Assembly (NCBI GenBank): GCA_020634115.1
Contig: JACKCH010000022.1
Location: 1-64,000 of the forward strand
Origin: Anaerolineaceae bacterium
GTDB lineage: Bacteria; Chloroflexota; Anaerolineae; Aggregatilineales; Phototrophicaceae
Length of the DNA: 64,000 nucleotides
Direction: 5' to 3'
The position numbers and the translations under genes were made by a program. Shown here in pieces: positions 1 to 8,648 of the stretch (positions are counted from its first letter, which is position 1; each line of letters begins with the position of its first letter). The notes beneath the pieces are model-generated. The model ran no database searches and was not told the origin of the DNA. It saw only the letters and a list, made by a program, of their open reading frames with translations.

Positions 1-2
1 TT

Positions 3-464
3 TATAATGCTGACCTGATTTTGACCGTGACGAGTGCCCTGGACGCGGTGATTGAGCCGCAGCATCTCAAGCCCGGCGCGGTGGTGTGTGATGTCGCCCG
101 CCCCAGGGATGTGTCGGTGAAGGTGGCCGCCGAGCGGGATGATGTGCTGGTGATTGAGGGCGGCATGGTGGAAGTGCCGGGGCCGGTGGATTTCGGTTTT
201 GACTTCGGCTTCCCGCCCAAGATGTCGTATGCCTGCATGGCGGAAACGATGGCGCTGGCGCTGGAAGGCCGCTACGAGGATTACACCATCGGCAAGGATA
301 TTTCAGTGGAACAGGCGCAGGAAATCGGGGAGATCGCTTCCCGGCACGGCTTCCGGTTGAGTGGCTTCCGCAGTTTTGGCAAAGAAGTCAGCCCCGCCAC
401 GATTGACGGCGTGCGGGAACGCGCGGCGCGGAATATCAAGCGGTGGGTCCCGGTGGTTGGGTGA
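3..464 (+). CDS. AAR-like / COG5322 predicted dehydrogenase, C-terminal part
   Basis: The reading frame is open from the window edge (first full codon at base 3), so the N-terminus is missing. The visible 153 residues resemble the C-terminal half of the predicted amino-acid/shikimate-type dehydrogenases that include cyanobacterial long-chain acyl-ACP reductase: a strand-turn region ending in TVTSA, then DVARPRDVS, an EGGMVEVPG segment, an ACMAETMALALEG segment and a tail containing IGEIASRHGF. In the family this half holds the end of the NAD(P)-binding fold. The exact substrate cannot be read here. It is followed by a clear terminator and lies tail-to-tail with the fadN-type gene, a position compatible with acyl metabolism, which is inference only. 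Confidence 0.65.
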   Translation, partial: YNADLILTVTSALDAVIEPQHLKPGAVVCDVARPRDVSVKVAAERDDVLVIEGGMVEVPGPVDFGFDFGFPPKMSYACMAETMALALEGRYEDYTIGKDISVEQAQEIGEIASRHGFRLSGFRSFGKEVSPATIDGVRERAARNIKRWVPVVG

Positions 465-471
465 AAATGCA

Positions 472-504
472 GGGGAGCGTCCCGCAACGCTCCCCTTTTG
501 TTTT
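472..504 (+). terminator. Intrinsic terminator after the AAR-like gene
   Basis: A 9-bp perfect stem (GGGGAGCGT/ACGCTCCCC) with a 6-base loop is followed by TTTTGTTTT. It begins 8 bases after the stop codon at 464. Confidence 0.9.
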
Positions 505-518
505 ACCTCATTGAGCCG

Positions 519-2918
519 CTAATTCCGCAGCGGCTTGTTGGTTTGCAGCATGTGTGTGATGCGTTCCAGAGTCTTGGGTTCGACCACCAGTTCCATGAAC
601 GCCTCACGTTCCAGGTCGAGAATGTACTGTTCGCTCACCCACTGCGGGCGTGCCAGCGCCCCGCCGGTCAGCACGAAGGCCACCTTGCGGGCGATATGCG
701 CGTCGTAAGCGGTGGCGTATCCACCTTCGACAAAGCCCTCGATGCCGAGCAGCAGTGCCGAGTAAGCGTCACGCCCTGCGGCATATACGTTACCCGCCTT
801 GAGCGGGACGTAACCGTTCGCCATTTCCAGCGCGGTCTGTTTGGCTTCGCCCAACAAGTGCGAGCGGTTCATCACAATTTTGTCGCCTGCCGCCAGGAAA
901 CCGAGTTCACGGGCTTCTTTGGCGCTGGTGCTGACCTTCGCAACGGCAATCGCCTCGAACGCTTTCTGCAAGTGTGGCAGGACATCGGCGTTCTCACTGG
1001 CTGCCATGACCGGGCTCACGACACGGCGCAGTAGTTCCTTACAGCCGCCACCCGCCGGGAGCAGCCCGACACCGACTTCCACCAGCCCGGCGTATAGTTC
1101 GGCGTGCGCCACCACCTTTGAGCCGGACATCAGCAGTTCCACGCCGCCACCCAACGCCATATTGAAGGGCGCGACCACCACCGGCTTTGCGGCATAGCGC
1201 ATCGCCTGGGTGAGGTTCTGCAACTGCTGGATGGTTTCATCCAGTTGACTCAGCATGTCATTCTGTACTGACATCGCCACCATAAAGACGTTCGCGCCAA
1301 TGCAGAAGCGTTCCCCGTCGTGGCCGACCACCAGCGCGTCGAAATCGCTTTGCAGCAGGTCAAGCGCCTTGTAGGACATCTCGACCAAATCCTGGTCAAT
1401 CGCGTAGGCCTGGCTGTGGTATTCGAGCAGTGCCACGCCGTCGCCCATGTCATAGACTGCTGCGCCGCTGTTCCCGGCGACTTTGCGCTCGTTGGCTTTC
1501 AGGCTGGCGACGGTGATCTCACGCGGGTCACTCGCCAGCGGCAGATACTTGCCGTCCTGCGGGCTGTAATAGCCCACCGCCTGCCCCTTATCGTCGTACT
1601 GGTAGAACGTTGCGTTGCCGTCGGCGACCATCTTCTTGACCCAATCGGCTACCGGATATCCGGCATCTTCAAAGGACTGAATGGTGGATGCGACGCCAAT
1701 CGCGTCCCAAATAGCGAACGGCCCCATTTCGTGGCCGAAGCCCCACTTCTGGGCGTTATCAATGTTGACAATCGTATTGGTGATTTCTGGTACACGGTGC
1801 GAAGCATACGCCAGGTAGAAGGCGTGCAGATGCCACAGGTATTTCCCGGCACGGTCATCAGCGTTTATGAGCAGTCGGATGCGTTCACCGAGTGGCTCGA
1901 CCTTACGGTATTCGCCCACGCTGTCAAAGCGCGGCTTGGTGGGCGGTTCGTATTCCATCGTGTTCAGGTTGAGTGCCCACAGTTCCTTCTCGCCGGACGC
2001 GCCTTTACGCATGTGGTAGAAACCCTGGCCGGTCTTGCGGCCTAACCAGTTGTTATCCAGCAATTTCTGGCTCAGCGCAGCGTTTCCGGGGTGTGCCAGT
2101 ATCTCGCGGGCGGGGTCGTTCGGGATGGCATCGTACAGGTTGCGGGCGACATGCACCGCGATGTCGAAGCCCACCAGATCATTCAGGTTGAAAGTGGCGG
2201 TCTTGGGACGGCCAATCAGCGGCCCGGTGAGGGCGTCCACTTCTTCTACCGTGTAGCCGTTATCCAGGGCATAGTTCATCGCCTGCATCCCGGACATGGA
2301 CATAAAGCGGTTGCCGATGAAGTTCGGCGTATCCTTGCAGATCACCACGCCCTTGCCCAGCACGCGCGTCCCGAATTCCTGCATATAGGCGATCACTGCG
2401 GGGTCGGTGTTGTGGTGCGGGATGACTTCCAGCAGGTGCAGGTGACGCGGCGGGTTGAAGAAGTGCGTCCCCAAAAAGCGGCGGGTAAAGGTCTCGTCCA
2501 GATTGGCGGCAATATCCTTGAGTGGAATGCCGGAGGTATTGGTCGTGATGATCGCGTCCGGGCGGGCGAGTTCTGCGATTTTCGCCATCAGATTCTGTTT
2601 GATGTCCAGGCGCTCGACCACGACTTCGATAATCCAATCGGCATCGCTCACCCAACCCAGGTTGTCGTCAATATTGCCCACGCGGATCAGGTCGAGGTCG
2701 GAGGCGGCGAACACCTGCGGCGGACGGGCTTTCTGTGCCACTTTCAGGTTGTTGATGACGATGGCGTTCCGCTTGGCCGGGGCGTCGCCAGGTTGTGTCC
2801 CTTTCGCCGGAATATCGAGCAGGGTGGTATCAATCCCAACGGCGGCCAGCAGCGTCGCAATCCCGCCGCCCATCGTGCCAGAGCCGATTACCGCCGCTTT
2901 GCGAATGTTATAGTTCAT
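519..2918 (-). CDS. fadN: 3-hydroxyacyl-CoA dehydrogenase / enoyl-CoA hydratase fusion (FadN type)
   Basis: A 799-residue protein, close to the length of Bacillus FadN/YusL. The domain order is dehydrogenase first and hydratase second, the reverse of FadB/FadJ. The NAD-binding loop GSGTMG is at residues 12-17, a TTNTSGIP segment follows near 120, and the dehydrogenase C-terminal domain runs to about 420. The crotonase-like part lies around 510-730, with CIGANV and ALGGGVELLMSG plus a following GLLPAGGG oxyanion-hole region. It would carry out the hydration and NAD-dependent oxidation steps of fatty-acid beta-oxidation in the cytoplasm. Two acyl-CoA dehydrogenases lie upstream on the same strand and a thiolase at 47.2 kb could supply the last step. 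The start is ATG with AAAGG about 10 bases upstream. Confidence 0.93.
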   Translation of the reverse strand: MNYNIRKAAVIGSGTMGGGIATLLAAVGIDTTLLDIPAKGTQPGDAPAKRNAIVINNLKVAQKARPPQVFAASDLDLIRVGNIDDNLGWVSDADWIIEVVVERLDIKQNLMAKIAELARPDAIITTNTSGIPLKDIAANLDETFTRRFLGTHFFNPPRHLHLLEVIPHHNTDPAVIAYMQEFGTRVLGKGVVICKDTPNFIGNRFMSMSGMQAMNYALDNGYTVEEVDALTGPLIGRPKTATFNLNDLVGFDIAVHVARNLYDAIPNDPAREILAHPGNAALSQKLLDNNWLGRKTGQGFYHMRKGASGEKELWALNLNTMEYEPPTKPRFDSVGEYRKVEPLGERIRLLINADDRAGKYLWHLHAFYLAYASHRVPEITNTIVNIDNAQKWGFGHEMGPFAIWDAIGVASTIQSFEDAGYPVADWVKKMVADGNATFYQYDDKGQAVGYYSPQDGKYLPLASDPREITVASLKANERKVAGNSGAAVYDMGDGVALLEYHSQAYAIDQDLVEMSYKALDLLQSDFDALVVGHDGERFCIGANVFMVAMSVQNDMLSQLDETIQQLQNLTQAMRYAAKPVVVAPFNMALGGGVELLMSGSKVVAHAELYAGLVEVGVGLLPAGGGCKELLRRVVSPVMAASENADVLPHLQKAFEAIAVAKVSTSAKEARELGFLAAGDKIVMNRSHLLGEAKQTALEMANGYVPLKAGNVYAAGRDAYSALLLGIEGFVEGGYATAYDAHIARKVAFVLTGGALARPQWVSEQYILDLEREAFMELVVEPKTLERITHMLQTNKPLRN

Positions 2919-3055
2919 AATGAGGTTTACCTTTCTTGTAACACGAATAGCTCAATGTCAACTCAGTTTATTGGAATAACCTGTCGCCCCGGATGTGTCC
3001 AGTGTAACGCCCCCGATGCGCCAGGGCAAGATAGGTCGTTCGATAGACCAATCCC

Positions 3056-4315
3056 TTAGTTTCGTGGCTGATCGCGCCGGTGTTCCCCCACCCAGGTCAG
3101 GAACGCGCCCATTGCTTCACCCTGGCCTATCAGTGTTTGCGCCGGGCAATCCTCCCAGCGCAGCATGGGGGCCAGCCGCGCCCAGCCTTCCTCCAAGCGC
3201 CCCAGCGCCTCGTAATCCAGCAGGAGATTCAGCATGATATTATTTGACCGCAGACCCGGCAGTAGACACCCTGCTTGATTGGCTTCATCGTTCCAAAATT
3301 CGGTCATAAGGGGATACTGCGATTCATCAAGTGTGGTTGTAATATCCGCATACTGTGTGCCATTCCATCCGTACCAATGGGTTACGCCAATATTGTGACA
3401 GTAAGTCCCGGCAAGAATGTTCGGAACATCGTGGTCACGAACAAAAACCCCGAAATCAACTAAGTCATCACCATTCACATCTCCCATCTCCCAGACACCG
3501 CCGCGAATCCAGTTGGCGCTCAAATCTACTACATCACCACCAGGTTGAATTTCCCAAAAAAGGCGACTCGTTGAATAACAGCCATTGCCTCCGGTATATC
3601 CCCAAAATAGGAGATCGGGATAACCATTCTGATTTCTGTCTGCAAAACCACCGGCGTCAGCTTCTGAATTAGCAAAAGGTTGTGGGAATTCATGCGAGAA
3701 TTCAAAGACATATAAGTCACTCGGGAATGGATCGCTAAGCAGCACAACGTCGCCATCCGGCTTGACCCGAAACAGTAAAAATGCGTCAGGCCATACAGAA
3801 ACGATCCCGGCAATATAGTGACTATCTTCAAAGTCAACGCTTTGGATGTCTATGTGAGGACGAAAATCCTCTAGCCTGTCCCTCCCTAAAGATCGACCAG
3901 GAAAATCAATTAGTTCCCTGGCAATATAGTCAAAGATGGGGTGAGAAAAACCGAAGGCCGTTTCCAGTTCCGAGACCCACCGCCGCTGCAATTCCTCTTT
4001 TTCCGCATTAGTTAGGGGAACTTCAGTCGGTGGTGCCTCGTCTGTTGCACGTTGGATGATGGCGGTTGCTGTCATGTCCAATGGGAAGAGAGGCCAATCC
4101 GGTGTAGTGTGGATACGGGTTGCCATTACCTCAGTCGCTGCGCTGGCCGTGATGGCGTCCTGAGTCGCGGCGTCCAGGATGTGGGTTTCGGTCAGCCCGA
4201 TGAATGGTGGGACAGCCGGAGTGCTTTGTTCCTGGGCGGTTGTCCACAGGGCCGCCACCAGCAAAATTCCGAGTGCCAGCGCCAGACCGATGAAAGAGTG
4301 TCGGGTGAATCGCAT
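3056..4315 (-). CDS. Secreted protein of unknown function, copy 2 of a tandem pair
   Basis: A 419-residue protein with an N-terminal hydrophobic signal segment (residues 9-28) ending in a TAQEQ-like cleavage area, so probably exported. The middle contains DRNQNGYPDLLFWG and GDVNGDDLVDFG, which look like the calcium-binding loops of FG-GAP/VCBS repeats. The C-terminus has a conserved block with GCLLPGL, DYEALGRLEEGWARL and GEAMGAFLTWVG. The neighbouring upstream gene has the same order of elements, so the two arose by tandem duplication; they are separated by only about 10 bases. No enzymatic motif is seen. They sit between fadN and an acyl-CoA dehydrogenase with no evident functional link. 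Confidence 0.75.
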   Translation of the reverse strand: MRFTRHSFIGLALALGILLVAALWTTAQEQSTPAVPPFIGLTETHILDAATQDAITASAATEVMATRIHTTPDWPLFPLDMTATAIIQRATDEAPPTEVPLTNAEKEELQRRWVSELETAFGFSHPIFDYIARELIDFPGRSLGRDRLEDFRPHIDIQSVDFEDSHYIAGIVSVWPDAFLLFRVKPDGDVVLLSDPFPSDLYVFEFSHEFPQPFANSEADAGGFADRNQNGYPDLLFWGYTGGNGCYSTSRLFWEIQPGGDVVDLSANWIRGGVWEMGDVNGDDLVDFGVFVRDHDVPNILAGTYCHNIGVTHWYGWNGTQYADITTTLDESQYPLMTEFWNDEANQAGCLLPGLRSNNIMLNLLLDYEALGRLEEGWARLAPMLRWEDCPAQTLIGQGEAMGAFLTWVGEHRRDQPRN

Positions 4316-4325
4316 CGCGGTTATC

Positions 4326-5672
4326 CTATCTGCCCTGTGCCTGCTGACTGAGTTGCAGGCGGTCCCCCACCCAACTCAGGAACGCGCCCATCGCTTCCCC
4401 TTGTTCACTCAACACAGTGGCGGGACACGCATCCCAGTTAAGCTGCGGATACAACCGCGCCCAGCCTTCCTCCAGTTTGCCGATCAGTTCGTAGTCGAGC
4501 AGCAGATCATACATGGCTCTGTCCGGCAGCAGACATCCATCCTCATCCTGTGCGGCCAGTTCCCAGAAGGTCACGATGCGCGGATAAAAAGCCTCTCCTA
4601 GCTCTGGCGATATATCCTGGTACGAGTCACCGTTCCACCGGAACCAACGCACCAATGTCAGATCAGGACAGTTAGACTCGGCGGTATCTGGCAGAGAGAC
4701 TCCTTGCTGCTGATACCATGTCTGCCGAGAAGCGGCGATCTCCGGTATGGCATCGCCGTCCAGGTCAACCATTTCGAGGAAAACCGAGTTCGCCGGGGTG
4801 ATGTTCACAATCTCGCCGGGGCGGACTTCCAGTAATGTTGTCTCCTGGCGGGGACAGTCACCGCCATACCGGTTTTCGAGCATCAGATCAGGGTAGCCAT
4901 TCTGGTTGTAATCCGCAAATGCGCCCATTATCTTAGGAATATTCCAGGAGTAGGGTGAGTACGGTAGCATCAGTTCTGGTGTTTCGTCTTCACGGAAGGC
5001 TAACAGACCGATGTTGCCCAGCAGGGCATCATTCGCCATCAGGGTTACGAATCCGATAACGTAGGTGTCCCCTTCAACCGTAGTGCGGCGGAGATCAACG
5101 GCTATATCAGAATCGCGCCAGATTGAATCGCGCCCCTGCCATCTAAGCAGACGATTATAAACCAGCCTATCAAATACCGGATGATAAAAGCCGAAGGCCG
5201 CAGTCAGTTCACCGACCCACTTTTGCCCCAGGTCATCCACTTCCGGGAAGGTCAGCGATGGGATGGCGGTGGGGGAAGGAGTAGGGGTAAACGACCTATA
5301 GGCAAGAACGGTTGCCCGTACAGATGTTGCTGTTGCCGCGAAACTTGTCAGATCGTATGTAGCAGAGGGCGTTCTTTGCGCTATGGCTTGTTGTGTCAGC
5401 CCCCTTGAAGCAAGGGTCGCATCAGTAGGCATGGAGTTAAAGGAGTTAAATTGTGCCGCTGAGAATGGCAATGTTGCGGTTGGCGTCCCGCCCAGTGTCA
5501 AAACGATCTCCGTTTCTCTGAAAAGAGTCGCTCCCTGCACGATATAGCTGGCGGTGATGTTGATCTGGTCTATGGTGGGAGTCTGCCCTTGGGCCACCGT
5601 CCAGACCACAGCCAGCATCACCAGACTGCCCAACAGCCCGCTCCACAACCATACACGACGCATTGACCGCAT
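4326..5672 (-). CDS. Secreted protein of unknown function, copy 1 of a tandem pair
   Basis: A 448-residue paralogue of the gene just downstream. It has a signal-like segment (residues 8-27) ending near VAQGQ, a threonine/proline-rich stretch, one DYNQNGYPDLMLEN loop resembling FG-GAP repeats, a VDLDGDAIPEIAASR loop, and the shared C-terminal block with DGCLLPDRAM, DYELIGKLEEGWARL and GEAMGAFLSWVG. The two copies are probably co-transcribed. Function is unknown; an extracellular beta-propeller-like binding protein is a guess from the DxNxNGYPDL-type loops. Confidence 0.75.
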   Translation of the reverse strand: MRSMRRVWLWSGLLGSLVMLAVVWTVAQGQTPTIDQINITASYIVQGATLFRETEIVLTLGGTPTATLPFSAAQFNSFNSMPTDATLASRGLTQQAIAQRTPSATYDLTSFAATATSVRATVLAYRSFTPTPSPTAIPSLTFPEVDDLGQKWVGELTAAFGFYHPVFDRLVYNRLLRWQGRDSIWRDSDIAVDLRRTTVEGDTYVIGFVTLMANDALLGNIGLLAFREDETPELMLPYSPYSWNIPKIMGAFADYNQNGYPDLMLENRYGGDCPRQETTLLEVRPGEIVNITPANSVFLEMVDLDGDAIPEIAASRQTWYQQQGVSLPDTAESNCPDLTLVRWFRWNGDSYQDISPELGEAFYPRIVTFWELAAQDEDGCLLPDRAMYDLLLDYELIGKLEEGWARLYPQLNWDACPATVLSEQGEAMGAFLSWVGDRLQLSQQAQGR

Positions 5673-5697
5673 AGGATAACCTCCGAGGAATGCTCGG

Positions 5698-5721
5698 AAG
5701 GGGTGTACTGCTACACCCCTT
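5698..5721 (-). terminator. Hairpin between acyl-CoA dehydrogenase and secreted-protein genes
   Basis: A 10-bp perfect stem (AAGGGGTGTA/TACACCCCTT) with a 4-base loop lies in the 60-base gap. The T-tract is weak in the direction of the minus-strand genes, so it may be an attenuator or RNA-stability hairpin. Confidence 0.5.
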
Positions 5722-5732
5722 TTATCGGCGAG

Positions 5733-6998
5733 TTACGCCAGTTCGTGGCGCGAATAGTCCAGAATGCGGCGGGCGACGATCAGCGTGTTGATCTGCCCCG
5801 TCCCCTCAAAGATGTCGTTAATCTTGCCGTCCCGCATCCACTTTTCGACCAGCCATTCGCGGCTGTAGCCCATCATGCCCAGCAGTTCAACCGCCTTCTG
5901 CGTGATGCTCGTCACCGCTTTACCAGCTTTGGCCTTCGCCATTGAAGCCTCCAGACTGTTGTGTTCCCCGGCGTCCAGCATGACCACCGAACGCAGGGTC
6001 AGCAGGTAGGCGGCTTTCAACTGTGCTTCCATTTCCAGTATGTCGCGCTGCACAGCGGTCAGTTGGTGGTAGGGCAGGCCATACGGCAGTTCGACGCCTT
6101 CTTCGGCCAGCTTCTCTTTGACGAATTCCAGGGCAGCCCGGCCAACCCCCAGGGCGCTGGCGGCCACCAGCGGACGACTGGCGTCAAACGTCGCCATCGC
6201 GCCTTTGAAGCCTTTGTCCTGGCGGCTGGCCTGGACTTCCGCGCTCCCCAGGATGTTATCCGCCGGGATGCGGGCGTTGTTCAGCACAATCGTCACGGTG
6301 TCGCTGGTGCGGATACCATGCTTGATCTCCACCTTGCCGATGCTCACGCCGGGCGAACCGGCTTCCACCACAAATGGCTTGATGCCGCCGCGTCCGGCCT
6401 CTTTGTTGACCGTCGCCCATACAATCACCAGCCCGTTCGATTCTTCGAGCGCCAGTTTGCCGCTGGTGATGAAAATCTTCTCACCGTTCAGCACCCACTC
6501 GTTGGTTTCTTCGTCAAAAATGGCGGTGGTGGCGATAGATGAGTTGTCCGAACCCGCGCCGGGTTCGGTGATCGCCATCGCGCCCCACACCGGGGCATCG
6601 CCCTCCGCGAAACGGGTCAGCAGGCGGATTTTCTGCTCTTTCGTACCCACGGCCTCAATCGCTGCGCCGCCGAGTGCCGGGCTGGGCAGGCACAGGTAGA
6701 TACCGGCATCCCCCCAGGAGAGCATCTCCACCAACAGCATCAGGCCGAGGACACGGGTGCTGGGACGGCTACGTTTCTTCTCGCCGTCACCCTCATCCGC
6801 CGGGCGTTGCAGTTTATCGAGGGTGGCTTTCTGCTGGTCACGCAAAATCGGCCACATGGTCTGCACGAACGCATCAGGGCGGGCATGTTCGTTCTCATCC
6901 AGGTCACGGGCGAAGGGGCGCATGGTGGATTCGGCCACCCATTTCACCATCTGCGTCTGCTGGACGAGGAATTCGGGAATTTCAAAGTTAATGGTCAT
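5733..6998 (-). CDS. Acyl-CoA dehydrogenase (catalytic-type subunit)
   Basis: A 421-residue FAD flavoprotein of the acyl-CoA dehydrogenase family, catalysing alpha,beta-dehydrogenation of acyl-CoA. Visible signatures are the ITEPGAGSDNSS segment of the flavin/substrate region, GEKIFITSGK, the helical C-terminal domain with ALGVGRAALEF, and the C-terminal IFEGTGQIN in which Glu398 occupies the position of the usual catalytic base. The start is supported by AGGAG six bases upstream of ATG. It lies 456 bases downstream of a second, shorter acyl-CoA dehydrogenase gene that lacks this glutamate, so the two may form one heteromeric enzyme; that is inference. Confidence 0.92.
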   Translation of the reverse strand: MTINFEIPEFLVQQTQMVKWVAESTMRPFARDLDENEHARPDAFVQTMWPILRDQQKATLDKLQRPADEGDGEKKRSRPSTRVLGLMLLVEMLSWGDAGIYLCLPSPALGGAAIEAVGTKEQKIRLLTRFAEGDAPVWGAMAITEPGAGSDNSSIATTAIFDEETNEWVLNGEKIFITSGKLALEESNGLVIVWATVNKEAGRGGIKPFVVEAGSPGVSIGKVEIKHGIRTSDTVTIVLNNARIPADNILGSAEVQASRQDKGFKGAMATFDASRPLVAASALGVGRAALEFVKEKLAEEGVELPYGLPYHQLTAVQRDILEMEAQLKAAYLLTLRSVVMLDAGEHNSLEASMAKAKAGKAVTSITQKAVELLGMMGYSREWLVEKWMRDGKINDIFEGTGQINTLIVARRILDYSRHELA

Positions 6999-7037
6999 AG
7001 ATAACTCCTAAAGCTTTCAGCGGTCAGCGTTTAGCCT

Positions 7038-7400
7038 TCAACGACTGGTTCTCAATTTACCGATGAAGGCCGCTAACATACGTTTGACTTCAACGATCAT
7101 CTTATTCGTTTCTTGATATTGTGAGGGATCAATCAACTGCAAATCATGTGCCATGAGTAAAAGGTACTCGACCTCACTGGCTGACCCCATCGAAATCTGT
7201 AAAAAGCGTCTCAGGTCGCCGTCACTGCCTCGCCCACTCCCTTCAGCAATATTTGTTGGAACAGAAAGTGCCGCTCGTTGTAGCTGGTTGCTGAAGTACG
7301 CCTTATTTGGTGGGAATGCTTCGGTCAGTTGAAAAACACGTAACGCCATTTGATGGGCTTTTTGCCATACCAACAGCGAACGAAAATCTTTCATTGACAT
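7038..7400 (-). CDS. S23/four-helix bundle protein (rRNA-intervening-sequence type)
   Basis: A 120-residue helical protein with the family signatures LLVWQKAHQMAL near the N-terminus, FPPNKAYFSNQLQRAALSVPTNIAEG in the centre, and MGSASEVEYLL. These identify the four-helix bundle S23 family, first seen as ORFs inside 23S rRNA intervening sequences but more often found as free-standing genes in environmental bacteria. There is no rRNA here. The gene is inserted between the two acyl-CoA dehydrogenase genes on the same strand. The molecular role of the family is not established. The flanks carry short low-complexity CAGCGGTCAGCG / GGCTGATGGCTGAG repeats. Confidence 0.85.
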   Translation of the reverse strand: MSMKDFRSLLVWQKAHQMALRVFQLTEAFPPNKAYFSNQLQRAALSVPTNIAEGSGRGSDGDLRRFLQISMGSASEVEYLLLMAHDLQLIDPSQYQETNKMIVEVKRMLAAFIGKLRTSR

Positions 7401-7453
7401 AGAATTCCCTCATCCAGGTAATCTGATGGCTAACGGCTGATGGCTGAGTACTT

Positions 7454-8551
7454 TTACACCATCGCCAACCCATCGAATGTCGGGAAACCGCGCCCGTTCC
7501 GCAGCCAGCGCTCCACCGGGTATTCACGGATAAAACCGTACCCGCCCAGGATTTGCAGGCCGGCGTCAGTCACAAACAGCGCCATCTGGTCGGCGTACTG
7601 CTTGGCGAGATAGGCTTCTGCCGTCGCATCCTGCCCCTGATCCATCTTCCAGGCCGCTTCCCAGACCATCAACCGGGCGGAGTCGACTTCAATCGCCATG
7701 TCTGCCAGCATAAAGGCAATCGCCTGGTTCTGAGCAATCGGTTTGCCGAACTGCACGCGCTCTTTGGCGTAACTCAGCGCATATTCATACGACGCCCGCG
7801 CCACGCCGACGGCCATCGCCGCCACCGCCACCTGACTCCGGCTCATAAGTGCCTTGAAGTCACAGCCCGCCGCGCCACCCAATTTCGCTGAGTCCTCCAG
7901 CACGACATCGGTGAACTTAACGCGGAAGGTAGGCAGCGCCCGCAGCCCCATGAGGAGTTCCCGTTTTTCGATTTCCACGCCGGGCGTGTTTTTCTGAACG
8001 ACATAGGCGTCTGTCGCGCCTGTTTCGCTGTTGCGGGCATAGACCAGCAGCCATTCCGCGCTGTCGGCCAGCGGGACATAAGCCTTCACGCCGTTGAGGG
8101 TGATCTTGCCGCCATCCACCGTTGCGGTGGTTTTCAGGTTGAACGGGTCGAACAGCACGCCCGGTTCAAGTAGCGCCGCTGTCGCCGGGGCAAATTCCTC
8201 TTCCAGGAACATTGGCAGCAGGTTTTCTTTCTGTTCCGCTGTGCCGTACAGAGTGACCGGGTAAGCGAACAGCGCCGGGGTCATGACATGCATCGCCACG
8301 CTCAAATCCCCAAACGCCAGTTCTTCTGCCGCCAGCACGCTGGTGATCGCGCTCATTTCACCGAAACCGCCCAGGTCTTCGGGGATGGCCGAAGGCACCA
8401 GCCCCATCTGCCAGCCGGTGTTGACCACCGTCATCTGGGGTGCGCTTTCTTCATCGGCTTCGTGGGCAATCTGACGGATGTCATTGACCGCGTAACGGCG
8501 CAGAGTCTCTATCAGCAGTTGCTGATCTTCGGTTGGCGTAAAACTAACCAT
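7454..8551 (-). CDS. Acyl-CoA dehydrogenase-like protein, shortened C-terminus
   Basis: A 365-residue acyl-CoA dehydrogenase-family protein. The N-terminal helical domain begins with FTPTEDQQLLIETLRRYA; the central beta domain carries LNGVKAYVPLADSAEWLLV; and the C-terminal domain contains VGVARASYEYALSYAKERVQFGKPIAQ and GGYGFIREYPVERWLRNGRG. At the place where the family normally has YEGT and a further 12-15 residues, this protein reads FDGLAMV and stops, so the catalytic glutamate is replaced by Asp360 and the tail is cut. The short form resembles the non-catalytic partner in two-subunit dehydrogenases, but single-subunit use with an altered base cannot be excluded. Confidence 0.88.
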   Translation of the reverse strand: MVSFTPTEDQQLLIETLRRYAVNDIRQIAHEADEESAPQMTVVNTGWQMGLVPSAIPEDLGGFGEMSAITSVLAAEELAFGDLSVAMHVMTPALFAYPVTLYGTAEQKENLLPMFLEEEFAPATAALLEPGVLFDPFNLKTTATVDGGKITLNGVKAYVPLADSAEWLLVYARNSETGATDAYVVQKNTPGVEIEKRELLMGLRALPTFRVKFTDVVLEDSAKLGGAAGCDFKALMSRSQVAVAAMAVGVARASYEYALSYAKERVQFGKPIAQNQAIAFMLADMAIEVDSARLMVWEAAWKMDQGQDATAEAYLAKQYADQMALFVTDAGLQILGGYGFIREYPVERWLRNGRGFPTFDGLAMV

Positions 8552-8648
8552 AAAATAGTGCCTTTCCTAGATTATCATCCTGCCGGGGACTGGATCGCCC
8601 CGGTTACAATCATCAGGCCTGCGATGACAGGCCTGTATGGTGACTCGT

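Noticed and set aside
2091..3059. Long open frame (322 codons) on the plus strand opposite fadN
   Set aside because: It is antisense to a well-conserved gene, has no family motif and reflects codon bias of the opposite strand.
7038..7400. S23 protein as a sign of an rRNA intervening sequence
   Set aside because: No rRNA sequence surrounds it; free-standing S23 genes are common.
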